The notes beneath the pieces are model-generated. The model saw only the letters and a list, made by a program, of their open reading frames with translations, did no database searches and was not told the DNA's origin. Shown here piece by piece: positions 18,804 through 28,094 of a stretch of 64,000 bases of DNA. A program made the translations under genes and the position numbers. Each line of letters starts with the position of its first letter. Within the stretch, counting starts at the first letter, position 1. The DNA is from Thermoplasmata archaeon (GTDB taxonomy: Archaea > Thermoplasmatota > Thermoplasmata > Thermoplasmatales > GCA-001856825): contig JAGDXP010000012.1 in NCBI GenBank assembly GCA_023256475.1, positions 1 through 64,000 on the forward strand. The letters are read 5' to 3'.

Positions 18804-20284
18804 TGCTTAAATGCTCTTTCTCCAACTGAAATGAAATTTATTCCTTTCTCAGATGCGTATTTCAGTATTTCATTATCTCTTATGCTTCCTAGGGGGGCAG
18901 CTACATTTTTGATACCGTATTCATGAATTACTTCCAAATTATCCACGAATGGGAAGAATCCATCCGATATCAAAAGGGAATCGTCGTCAATTCTCCCGAG
19001 ATTCTTGGCCTTTTCCAAGGCTATTCTCACGGAGTCAACTCTGTTGGGCTGACCAGCACCGGCAGATTTTAAGTGCAGGTCTTTCACAATAGCCACTGAA
19101 TTGCTTTTGAGTGTCTTTACTATTTCCCAGCCGAACTTGAGGTCAGCTAATACCTTCTCTGGAGGATTCCCCGTTTCAATTTTAAAATTGATATCCCTCT
19201 TTACGTTCCATTCCTGCTCCAGTATAATGTTCCCTGCAATCCTTACATCAGGGACCTTATAATAATCGTAAAGTCCTTTCAATATCCTCAAATTCTTCTT
19301 CCTTTCCAAGGCATTTAGTAAATCTCTTTCATAATCAGGGGCTATAATCACCTCAATATATCTATCCTTCAAAACATTCCAGTCTTCCTTTTTAAGAGTG
19401 TGGTTGCATGCGAGAATTCCCCCGTAAGCTGAAACCTCATCGCTAAGAAAGGCCAGTTCTAGTGCATTCTTACCAGTGGCAGCACCACATGGATAATTAT
19501 GCTTCACCACAACGCACGAATTATTATCCAGCCTGTTAACCAACTCCCAAGCCGCCCAAGCATCCAAGATATTGTTGTATGATAGCTCCTTTCCTTCCTT
19601 GACCAGAGTGAAAAATGGATTGAAGAGGTTGTATGAGTGAGCTTGTTGATGTGGATTTTCTCCATATCTCAACTTTATGAAGGATCTCCCTGCTAAGTTG
19701 AAATAATTGTTTGATCCGCCAAAATAGGAGGAAATGGCATAATCATAGTAAGAGGTCAGGTGGAAAGCTTCAGAGGCCAAATATTTTCTGTCCTCCAGCG
19801 GCAATTCCCCATTTCTCATCCTTTCCATTACAAAGTTCATGTAATCGTTGCCGGGTACCACTATCACCCTATTGTAATTCTTTGCCGCTGATCTCAGGAG
19901 AGTTACCCCTCCAATATCTATGAGCTCTATCATCTGGCTAGTATTATTCTCTCCTGACTTGAGGGCGTCTATGAAATCATAAAGGGAAACCATAACAAGG
20001 TCTATTGGGATCATATGATATTTTTCCAAGTCCGGATCATTTCTATCTGATGCCAATATACCACCTAGAAGATAGGCCGAAAGCGTTTTCACTCTGCCAT
20101 TGAACATCTCTGGAACTCTGGCCAAATTGGAAACATCCTGTCCTTCAATTCCCATTTCTCTTAAATATTTCAGCGTTCCAGAAGTTGAATATATGTTATA
20201 GCCATTATCCACAAGAAACCTCGCAAATTTCTCGACACCCTGCTTTGACCATGTGGAAATAATGGCATTTTTACCATTTTCCAT
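18800..20284 (-). CDS. purH: Bifunctional AICAR formyltransferase / IMP cyclohydrolase
   Basis: SGTLKYLREMGIE, NGRVKTLS, LRYGENPHQQAHSYN, VVKHNYPCGAATG, SDGFFPFVDNLE motifs. Confidence 0.92.
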   Translation of the reverse strand: MENGKNAIISTWSKQGVEKFARFLVDNGYNIYSTSGTLKYLREMGIEGQDVSNLARVPEMFNGRVKTLSAYLLGGILASDRNDPDLEKYHMIPIDLVMVSLYDFIDALKSGENNTSQMIELIDIGGVTLLRSAAKNYNRVIVVPGNDYMNFVMERMRNGELPLEDRKYLASEAFHLTSYYDYAISSYFGGSNNYFNLAGRSFIKLRYGENPHQQAHSYNLFNPFFTLVKEGKELSYNNILDAWAAWELVNRLDNNSCVVVKHNYPCGAATGKNALELAFLSDEVSAYGGILACNHTLKKEDWNVLKDRYIEVIIAPDYERDLLNALERKKNLRILKGLYDYYKVPDVRIAGNIILEQEWNVKRDINFKIETGNPPEKVLADLKFGWEIVKTLKSNSVAIVKDLHLKSAGAGQPNRVDSVRIALEKAKNLGRIDDDSLLISDGFFPFVDNLEVIHEYGIKNVAAPLGSIRDNEILKYASEKGINFISVGERAFKH

Positions 20285-20383
20285 ATCTACTTAATTGGTT
20301 TTAATTGTTAAATTTTTATCCTTGAGAAACTAAAAAAATTTTAATTTATGATAAATATTAACTGAATATCGGAGGAATCTTTG

Positions 20384-21580
20384 ATGGAAAGAAACATAGT
20401 TGTAGAATCTTTACCGCAAGCTCCTGTAGAGGAAAGAGAAGTGGAAATAGTTGAAAGGAAAGGGATAGGTCACCCAGATTCTGTTTCGGATGGTATTGCT
20501 GAGTCAGTAAGTAGAGCACTCTCCAAGTATTATCTGGAGCATTACGGCCGAATTTTGCACCATAACACTGATCAGGTAGAGGTTGTTGGTGGTCAGGCGG
20601 CCCCAAAATTCGGGGGAGGCAAGGTTCTTGAACCGGTTTATATCCTGCTTTCGGGAAGGGCAACCACCACGGTCAATGGAGAGAGAATTCCATATAGAAG
20701 CATTGCTACAAAGGCAGCTCTGGATTACCTAAAAACCCATTTTGATACCATAGATACCGAAACAGATGTTACCATAGATTGCAGAATAGGGCAAGGATCA
20801 GTTGACCTCAGGTCTCTTTATGACACCTCAAGATTGCTCTCAAACGACACATCATTTGGTGTTGGATTTGCACCATTCTCTGAAACAGAGAGGGCAGTTT
20901 TGGAAGCTGAGAAATATATAAATGGAGAATTAAAGGGGGTATTGAAGGCCCTTGGTTATGATGTAAAGGTTATGGGATTTAGAAAGGGGGACACAATAAA
21001 TCTCACCACAGCAATTGCCATGGTTGATAGATATGTGAACTCACCAGAGCAATATATAGATATTAAGGAGAAAGCCAGGGAGCTCATACAGAAGAGGGTG
21101 CAATCGAAAGTAAAGAGGAATGTAAACGTTTACGTTAATACTGCAGACAGTCCGAAGGAGAATATATATTATCTAACGGTAACCGGCTTATCCATGGAAA
21201 ATGGTGATGATGGCTCAGTGGGAAGGGGAAATAGGGTAAATGGTTTAATAACCCCATACAGGCCAATGAGTATGGAAGCCGCTGCAGGAAAGAACCCCGT
21301 GACACACGTGGGCAAGCTTTATAATCTGGCAGCATGGAAGATAGCCGAGGACTGCTACAAGGAATCAAATGGAGAGGTCAAGGAAATTCATGTAAGGATA
21401 GTTTCGCAGATCGGTAGGCCCATAGACGATCCTCATGTGGCGAACATTCAGATTATAGGTGCAGATCAGAAGACCGCGGAGAGATACAAGAAGGACTTCC
21501 AGAGGATAGCCGATGACTGGCTGGCACATCTAGACAGGATAACCAACATGCTGGTTAAAGGAGAGGTGTCCACTTTCTGA
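20384..21580 (+). CDS. metK: Archaeal-type S-adenosylmethionine synthetase
   Basis: [102 protein letters not shown] upstream; ATG at 20384 preferred over TTG at 20381. Confidence 0.96.
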   Translation: MERNIVVESLPQAPVEEREVEIVERKGIGHPDSVSDGIAESVSRALSKYYLEHYGRILHHNTDQVEVVGGQAAPKFGGGKVLEPVYILLSGRATTTVNGERIPYRSIATKAALDYLKTHFDTIDTETDVTIDCRIGQGSVDLRSLYDTSRLLSNDTSFGVGFAPFSETERAVLEAEKYINGELKGVLKALGYDVKVMGFRKGDTINLTTAIAMVDRYVNSPEQYIDIKEKARELIQKRVQSKVKRNVNVYVNTADSPKENIYYLTVTGLSMENGDDGSVGRGNRVNGLITPYRPMSMEAAAGKNPVTHVGKLYNLAAWKIAEDCYKESNGEVKEIHVRIVSQIGRPIDDPHVANIQIIGADQKTAERYKKDFQRIADDWLAHLDRITNMLVKGEVSTF

Positions 21581-22023
21581 TTAGCTCCATAGAGTTCAGA
21601 AGGTTCACACCTGATCTGCTTCATCAGGTTACGGAGCTATCCAGAAAGAACATAACGGAAATTTATTCTGACTTTATTTTTATTGATATATATTATTCCT
21701 GGCCTTCAGGTTTTATTGTGGCCATGGAAAATGGCAAGGTTGTGGGTTTCATTTGCGGTTCAATAAATGGTGAAAAGGAAGCAAGGATAATGATCCTGGT
21801 TGTGGATAAGGAGTACAGGGGACAGGGAATCGGCAGGAAATTATTGGAACTGTTCGAGGAAGAAGCTAAAAAATTAAAAGTGGAGAAGATGAGGTTAGAG
21901 GTCAAAACTTCCAACAAGATTGCTATAAGCCTGTACAAAAAAATTGGGTTCATAATATCAAATATGCTTCCAGCATACTACAATGATGGAAGCGATGCTT
22001 ACGTGATGCAAAAGTTCATATGA
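21577..22023 (+). CDS. GNAT N-acetyltransferase (RimI/Ard1-like); start codon apparently non-canonical
   Basis: RGQGIGRKLLELFEEEAKK acetyl-CoA motif; coding continues upstream of GTG 21718 ([52 protein letters not shown]) to CTG 21577/ATT 21580. Confidence 0.75.
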   Translation: MISSIEFRRFTPDLLHQVTELSRKNITEIYSDFIFIDIYYSWPSGFIVAMENGKVVGFICGSINGEKEARIMILVVDKEYRGQGIGRKLLELFEEEAKKLKVEKMRLEVKTSNKIAISLYKKIGFIISNMLPAYYNDGSDAYVMQKFI

Positions 22024-22822
22024 TTTTTGATGCCCATGGTAAGGCTTCTTCTATGTATGATGGGCCGTGATGAGCAAAGAAGTCATACTGGGAGGGTGTG
22101 AAGAAGATCCTGTCTTCTTTCACTGCTGTAATACCATCCCATTTCCTTCTGGCAATTTCTTCCATGTACTTTTCCTTTGAAGCTTTTGAGAACATTTTAG
22201 GCTCGAATATTATAACCTCAGGATCAAAATCCATTACATCATTGAAATCAGGAACGAACCATTCCTTTCTTATTCTTGAACCGTATGTGCTGAATCCAAG
22301 GAATGAAAATCCGTGGTTTATGTAGCTCAGTGAGCCAAAGGTCACAGGTCCACCTAGGTCTATTTCGTAATAAAGCCTCAACCCCCTTCCATTTCTATCA
22401 ATAGATGCAAGCTTTTCATATAGTTCCCTGACCAAATCTCTGGATTCCTGAACTCTATTGACAACGATTCCGGTTTTTAAAACGAGGTCAAAAATTGAGA
22501 ATATGTTGAATGGCAAATCAATAGTGAACACAGGGAAGTGTTGGGAAAGCTCATCGCCAAGCTTATCCTGATATCCAGAGACCATTAGTATCAATTCTGT
22601 CTTCAATTCCTTAAGCAGTTCTATCCTTGCATATCCATAGCTTCCTATTTTCTTTATTTTCTGGGCTTCAACGGGCCTAACGCAAAATGGTGTCACTCCA
22701 ACTAAATTCTGACCTTTTCCTATTCTGAACAAAGTTTCAGTTATGGAGGGGCTCAGGGATGCTATTCTCTGGGGATCATCAGGTACGTCTACCTTTCTAC
22801 CCCTATCATCAATTAGAATCAT
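22016..22822 (-). CDS. BtuF/FepB-like ABC substrate-binding-fold protein without signal peptide
   Basis: DDPQRIASLSPSITETLFRIGKGQNLVGVTPFC, FDPEVIIFEP, DRIFFTP motifs; N-terminus MILIDDRGRKVDVPDDP lacks a hydrophobic leader. Confidence 0.8.
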   Translation of the reverse strand: MILIDDRGRKVDVPDDPQRIASLSPSITETLFRIGKGQNLVGVTPFCVRPVEAQKIKKIGSYGYARIELLKELKTELILMVSGYQDKLGDELSQHFPVFTIDLPFNIFSIFDLVLKTGIVVNRVQESRDLVRELYEKLASIDRNGRGLRLYYEIDLGGPVTFGSLSYINHGFSFLGFSTYGSRIRKEWFVPDFNDVMDFDPEVIIFEPKMFSKASKEKYMEEIARRKWDGITAVKEDRIFFTPSQYDFFAHHGPSYIEEALPWASKII

Positions 22823-23607
22823 ATGGCAAAAGCATCATCCATCTTCATTTCAGGTATTGGCGAGCTAACGTTATTTCTGTCCACTACGGTTATCCATATG
22901 GTTCCATACGGGAACTCCTGGGAAAGCAGAATTCTTCCATAAAATGAAAGATAAAGTGATGAAACAAACACATCTAGGGAATCTTCGAGTTCACCTGAAC
23001 TTATGGAATCCATGGGAAATGTCTCCGATTCCACTTCCATGATTCTGTTCCAAATTTCCCTGATAATAAGGTGCATGTCCTCCGGATGTGAATATTCACC
23101 CGCTTCTTTAATGACTCTTTTAGGCTCCTTGTTCCTATTCTTGGAAATGAATTTAACGCTCTTTATAGCATCAATTAAGTCATGAATGGATATGTTTCTT
23201 TTATCCTCCGGTATGTATGAGAGGGAAATCTGCAAATCATCATCCGGAGTTGCTTGATCCACAAAATAATCCTGGACATCATCGAGTACATAATTGCCTT
23301 CATCATCCAGCTCCGTCTTGGGTATTACCCTTTCCGATTTGTTTCTCAGGTTTAGCCATGCCATGTAAACTATCCTTCCTGCCACAGGAAAGTCCCTGAA
23401 TTCCTCGTTTATTTCGTTCATAAATATGTCTACAAATTTAGCAAGGTCAAGATTCCAAGGGTCGAAGTTGTATTTTTCCACTATCTCCAGAGCTTTAAGG
23501 ATGATGTCGTATTTCTTAGATTCAAGATTTTGAACCTCATTTTCGATGGTTCTTTGGATTATGGCTTTTTCTTCAGTATCCAGGATGAAGTCTGATATGC
23601 TGTTCAT
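22819..23607 (-). CDS. scpA: Segregation and condensation protein A
   Basis: Kleisin N-terminal pattern ALEIVEKYNFDPWNLDLAKFVDIFMNEI...RIVYMAWLNLRNKSE; directly overlaps smc. Confidence 0.85.
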   Translation of the reverse strand: MNSISDFILDTEEKAIIQRTIENEVQNLESKKYDIILKALEIVEKYNFDPWNLDLAKFVDIFMNEINEEFRDFPVAGRIVYMAWLNLRNKSERVIPKTELDDEGNYVLDDVQDYFVDQATPDDDLQISLSYIPEDKRNISIHDLIDAIKSVKFISKNRNKEPKRVIKEAGEYSHPEDMHLIIREIWNRIMEVESETFPMDSISSGELEDSLDVFVSSLYLSFYGRILLSQEFPYGTIWITVVDRNNVSSPIPEMKMDDAFAI

Positions 23608-26600
23608 GCCACTGACACCTCCTGTGTTAAATCCTTTGTAAATGTGACGCTGCTCCTGTCCTGGTATGTTACTCCTATCATCTGGTTAGCATATTTCATT
23701 GTGGATTTTCTTAAAGTTACAGCTATGATCTGGGCCCTCTCCGAATTTCTTCTGAACAATCTTCCCACATTTTCTGCATTGACTCCATCCAGGAACATGT
23801 CAACCTCGTCCATGAAGTATATCGGTGATGGGTCGTACTCCTGTATGGCCAATATCAATGCCAATGCAGCCAGACTCTTCTCTCCACCTGATAGGGAGAC
23901 AAGATTGTCAACCTTCTTCCCTTTGGATGATGCCTTTATTATGAGGCCACCTTCAAAAGGATTGCTGAGGTTCTCTAATTCCAAATAACCTTCCTGGCCG
24001 TTTGTCAACTCTGCGTAAATGCTTATAAAGTTCTTATTAACTTCATTGAAGACATCTAGGAATATGACTTTTTTCTGTTCCTCTAGCCTCTTCTCAAGCT
24101 GGTTAAGCTTTTCCATTTCATTTTCAAGGGTTGACTTCTTGACATTTAGCTCATCCATCCTCTGCTTTTCAGAGGCATAATCCTCGATTGCCTTAAGGTT
24201 TACAGGTTCCATCTCCTTTAACTGGTTCTCAAGCAGGGATATCTCTCTCTTTATTTCCTCATTTGATAGTTGTATCTGTACCTCCTGTGCATGCTTTTCG
24301 CTTATCTCTCTAAGTATCTCATCAAGCCTCCTCCTTGCCTCATCCAGCTTGCTTTCAAGTTGCAATTTGAAATCGAAATTGGTTTTGTTTATGGATTGAA
24401 GCGTCTCTATCTTCGTCTTTATCTCATTTCTCTTGTTTATGAGATCCATAAGTTTGCTTTCCTTATCTCTCACTTCTTTTTGCATCTGTGAATAAACGCC
24501 GTTCATGGATTCCAATTTGACCTTCTGTTCATCTATTTCCTTTCCTAGCTTTGCTCTGGTGCTGTTGTTATTTGAAATATCTGATTCTATGCTACTGAGC
24601 AGCTTTTCAATGCTGGATATTCTCTCATTCAGAGCAATTATCTCTTCGTCCACAGACTTTTTCTTCAAACTCAATGATTCTAGTTCAGATTTTATTTGGC
24701 CAATCTCCGAATCCAATGACTTAATGCGATCCCTGTCAGTAGCGTTGAGGAATTTTTCCTGCTTATCCTTCAAATTGTTAAGTTCCAAATCCAGTTTATC
24801 TAAACTTTCACTCAACATTTTGATTTGCTTGTTAACATCTTCAATTTCAGACTCAACCTGCTGAAGCTCCCTCCTCTTTATTATTGTCTGATTTCTCTTG
24901 GTTTGCAATTCCTTTTCCATTTGATCCTTTCTGGTTTTCAACTGTTGTATGGCCCCTTCTTCCATTCCCACCTTTAGATTTATTTCATTCAGCTCTTCCG
25001 CCAGCCTTCTCATTTCGCTATCGTAATTTTCTATATCCTTCCTTATCTCATCGCGTCTCTGCCTGAGTTCTGTCAATTTTGCATTGAGCTGTTCAAAGTT
25101 CCTATCCAAATCCCTCTTGGCCATCTGACCTCCGGTCATGGCATTGGTTGGGTCGATTAGGTCCCCGTCCAAGGTAACAATTCTTACCCCTCCCATGACC
25201 TCCCTTGCAAGGTCAAGATTCTTGGTCAGAACGGTATCAGAGAATACATATGTTACAGCGGCTTCTAATTCCTTGGGAAATTCAATATGACTTATCATTA
25301 ACCCCATGGTCCTAGGATCGTTCATTAAGAGCAGACTCTTTCCCTTTGGCCTCACAGGTATCATTTTGTTCAATGGGAGGAATGTCAGCCTGCCTTTTCC
25401 TCTCTTTTTCAGGAGCTCTATGGCTGCCTGGGCATTCTCATCAGTATCAACTATGATTGAAAACAATCTGTTGCCGCCTGCAGCTTGTACTGCAAGTTCC
25501 AGTTCTGCATCATACTTTATGAGGGAATCAACAGTGCCTCTTATTCCCTTTAGGTTTCCATTCGCAGCTTCTCTCATTATAAAATCAATGCTTTCCCAGA
25601 TACCTGACAGCTTAGCCCCCTGTGTCTTCCCTATTTCATTCTGCAGATTTTCAATTTCCTTGGTGATTGCCGTTTCCTCAGCCTTCAATTTCGTTATCTT
25701 ATCCTTCAATTCCAGGTATCTCTTTTTTAGTGAATCTACTTCCTTCGGAGTTTGTGAAGTATTCTTTATGCGCCACTCTATGTCTCTAATGGAAAACTCC
25801 AGGGTGCTGATTGCCTCCTCAAGGTCTGAGAGCTCTTTGTTGAGGTTATTCCTCTGAGCGTTCAGCAATGTGAGCTTATTTGTGTAGGAAGAAAGTGTGC
25901 TTGCAATACCATCTTTCTCCTTGTGCAATACATTCATTCTTTCCAGAATCTCTTTGCTCTGGTTCAAGGCTGCAGAATTCCTTTCTTCTATGGCCTTCCT
26001 CTCACTTTCCAATTGAGCCAGTTTCTGATTGAGTTCATCTATCTTGCTTTTTAACTGCTGTGAATTCTCATTGGAGGATTTTAATTTGTTTGAATACGCT
26101 GTCTTTTCTTTATTCAGGTTTGTTTGATCTTGCTTCAGTTGATTTATCCTTATACCCAGGTTCTCATATTCCATCTCTAATTTAGCTATGGTCAGCTTTA
26201 AGGCATCTATTTCATTTTTCAGTTTTTCTAAATTTTCGATGGATTTCCTATCTCCTTCCATGCGGCTTATTTCTATTTCTATGTTTTCGCTTTCCTTAGT
26301 AACCCTGGATATTTCATTCTCATTGGCCATCATATCATTCTTAATTTTATTTATCTGTTCGTTAAGGGCAGAAATTTCAGACTCTATGGACCTCCTTCTC
26401 CTGTGTAGTAGGATCCCATCAAGCTGTGAGATCCTGTTCTTCTTCTCAAGATATCTTTCTGCTACCTCTTTCTCGCCGCTGAGAAGCTGAACTCTAGTGG
26501 AGATTTCGGTCAGGAGAGTGGATATTGTTAAAAGGTTCTCAGATACCTTATTCTTTTCATCTCTTGCTTTGTTTATTTCGTCATTGTACGCAGATATTCC

Positions 26601-27107
26601 GCCCACTTCCTCCAATATTTGTCTCCTTTCATTGGGTGACATCTCAATTATCCTGGTGATATCACCCTGCCTGACGAAGTTGTATCCGTCTGCAAATATT
26701 TTGGCCCTCTCCAGCAGGAATTCGAAATCCTGTAACCTCGCTTTCTCATCGTTTATGAAGTACGATGAATAATAATCATCACCCTGTTCATTTATCCTTA
26801 CAACCCTTGTGAAGGTGACTTCATTGGCTTCAAGCGGTATAGCCTTATCTGAATTATCAAAAGTTACAGATGCCTTTAGATAAGATGCCATCTTTCCATT
26901 CTGACTCTTGTATATAAGATCGGTTAATTTTTGAGCCCTCAGAGACTTATTACTTTTTGTTCCAAGGACAAAGAGCAATGCATCCCCTATGTTGCTCTTC
27001 CCAGAACCATTGGGACCAGTTATGGCTGTATACCCTTTCCTGAATTCTATCACGGTTTTCCTGCCAAAGGACTTGAAATTTTCCAATTCAATTGATTTTA
27101 AGAACAT
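23604..27107 (-). CDS. smc: Chromosome segregation protein SMC
   Basis: Walker A GPNGSGKSNIGDALLFVLG, long coiled coils around a hinge, signature LSGGEKSLAALALILAIQ, Walker B YFMDEVDMFLD. Confidence 0.96.
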   Translation of the reverse strand: MFLKSIELENFKSFGRKTVIEFRKGYTAITGPNGSGKSNIGDALLFVLGTKSNKSLRAQKLTDLIYKSQNGKMASYLKASVTFDNSDKAIPLEANEVTFTRVVRINEQGDDYYSSYFINDEKARLQDFEFLLERAKIFADGYNFVRQGDITRIIEMSPNERRQILEEVGGISAYNDEINKARDEKNKVSENLLTISTLLTEISTRVQLLSGEKEVAERYLEKKNRISQLDGILLHRRRRSIESEISALNEQINKIKNDMMANENEISRVTKESENIEIEISRMEGDRKSIENLEKLKNEIDALKLTIAKLEMEYENLGIRINQLKQDQTNLNKEKTAYSNKLKSSNENSQQLKSKIDELNQKLAQLESERKAIEERNSAALNQSKEILERMNVLHKEKDGIASTLSSYTNKLTLLNAQRNNLNKELSDLEEAISTLEFSIRDIEWRIKNTSQTPKEVDSLKKRYLELKDKITKLKAEETAITKEIENLQNEIGKTQGAKLSGIWESIDFIMREAANGNLKGIRGTVDSLIKYDAELELAVQAAGGNRLFSIIVDTDENAQAAIELLKKRGKGRLTFLPLNKMIPVRPKGKSLLLMNDPRTMGLMISHIEFPKELEAAVTYVFSDTVLTKNLDLAREVMGGVRIVTLDGDLIDPTNAMTGGQMAKRDLDRNFEQLNAKLTELRQRRDEIRKDIENYDSEMRRLAEELNEINLKVGMEEGAIQQLKTRKDQMEKELQTKRNQTIIKRRELQQVESEIEDVNKQIKMLSESLDKLDLELNNLKDKQEKFLNATDRDRIKSLDSEIGQIKSELESLSLKKKSVDEEIIALNERISSIEKLLSSIESDISNNNSTRAKLGKEIDEQKVKLESMNGVYSQMQKEVRDKESKLMDLINKRNEIKTKIETLQSINKTNFDFKLQLESKLDEARRRLDEILREISEKHAQEVQIQLSNEEIKREISLLENQLKEMEPVNLKAIEDYASEKQRMDELNVKKSTLENEMEKLNQLEKRLEEQKKVIFLDVFNEVNKNFISIYAELTNGQEGYLELENLSNPFEGGLIIKASSKGKKVDNLVSLSGGEKSLAALALILAIQEYDPSPIYFMDEVDMFLDGVNAENVGRLFRRNSERAQIIAVTLRKSTMKYANQMIGVTYQDRSSVTFTKDLTQEVSVA

Positions 27108-27260
27108 TTTTCATCACTGTATGACATATGTCAGTTACTATGCATCATTATGTCATAAGAGATATATAAATCTTTCTTACCTTTAATAACATATTGATCG
27201 CGGACCAAAGATCATTGGTTTTTTATATATAATTGATGAAATAAGGTGGATCAGATAGAT

Positions 27261-28094
27261 TCATTTGAATAATAAGATAAACAAGATCAATCCCAGAAAT
27301 ATGGAATTAATTAAGAAAGGTAAGCCCGGCTGAGGTCTTTTGGTGGCAAGAATGTTAATGGGAATAAATGAAATCAGAGCCAGGATTAGAGAAATGAGAT
27401 AAGCATTCAATCCAAAATTGGTAAGTATTGAGAAGAGAACGAAAGTTGGAATTATCACGTCCCCGAATCCCATGGCAATTTTATCATCGCTCTTGCCATA
27501 TGTAAATAACAATGGCATTCCATGATCCATAGCAGTCTGGGCCATTTCCACCATGCTACCTATTAACACTACTGATAGTGCGTCGTATATGCTGAATATG
27601 GTACCTATTATGAGGGTTACATAAAATGAAAAAATTGATGCCAATAACAAAGCTACTCCAGATCCAAGTATCAGTCCTAAAATGGTTAAGGAAGCTGAGT
27701 TTCCTTTATATGTGTAATAAAGAATGACGACGGTAGTAACTATGGAAATTAACAGGTCAACTAAGGGACTCAGGAAAGAGAGGTCAAAGTTCAATATTAC
27801 CAGTAAAGTGTATCCTGTAAAAATATAAATTAAAGTTTTCAGCAAGGAAACCTTCTTAGACCTTGCCATGAATATAAAGAAGGCGGCAAAAGCCACAATC
27901 AGTATAACATAAATAATCGGAAAGCTATAAGAGCTTCCTGACGTGGACTTTATCTCCTCTGTGTATGGATTTATGTAAATGGGGAGCAGTAGATAGGATA
28001 TGCCATTTGCTATTAGGAAGAGTATTAAGAAGTAATATCTGGTTATTCTTTTTTCGCTTTTCTGGTGGATTTCTGGTGTTCCGGATTCAGACAA
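27261..28094 (-). CDS. Presenilin/signal peptide peptidase-family intramembrane aspartyl protease
   Basis: Multi-TM protein with IYDALSVV (YD), MGFGDVIIPT (GxGD) and a RPQPGLPFL PAL-like motif. Confidence 0.82.
   Translation of the reverse strand: MSESGTPEIHQKSEKRITRYYFLILFLIANGISYLLLPIYINPYTEEIKSTSGSSYSFPIIYVILIVAFAAFFIFMARSKKVSLLKTLIYIFTGYTLLVILNFDLSFLSPLVDLLISIVTTVVILYYTYKGNSASLTILGLILGSGVALLLASIFSFYVTLIIGTIFSIYDALSVVLIGSMVEMAQTAMDHGMPLLFTYGKSDDKIAMGFGDVIIPTFVLFSILTNFGLNAYLISLILALISFIPINILATKRPQPGLPFLINSIFLGLILFILLFK

Noticed and set aside
25306-25857. 183-aa plus-strand ORF
   Set aside because: Antisense to smc, Ser/Phe/Leu-rich low-quality translation; an artefact of the opposite coding strand.
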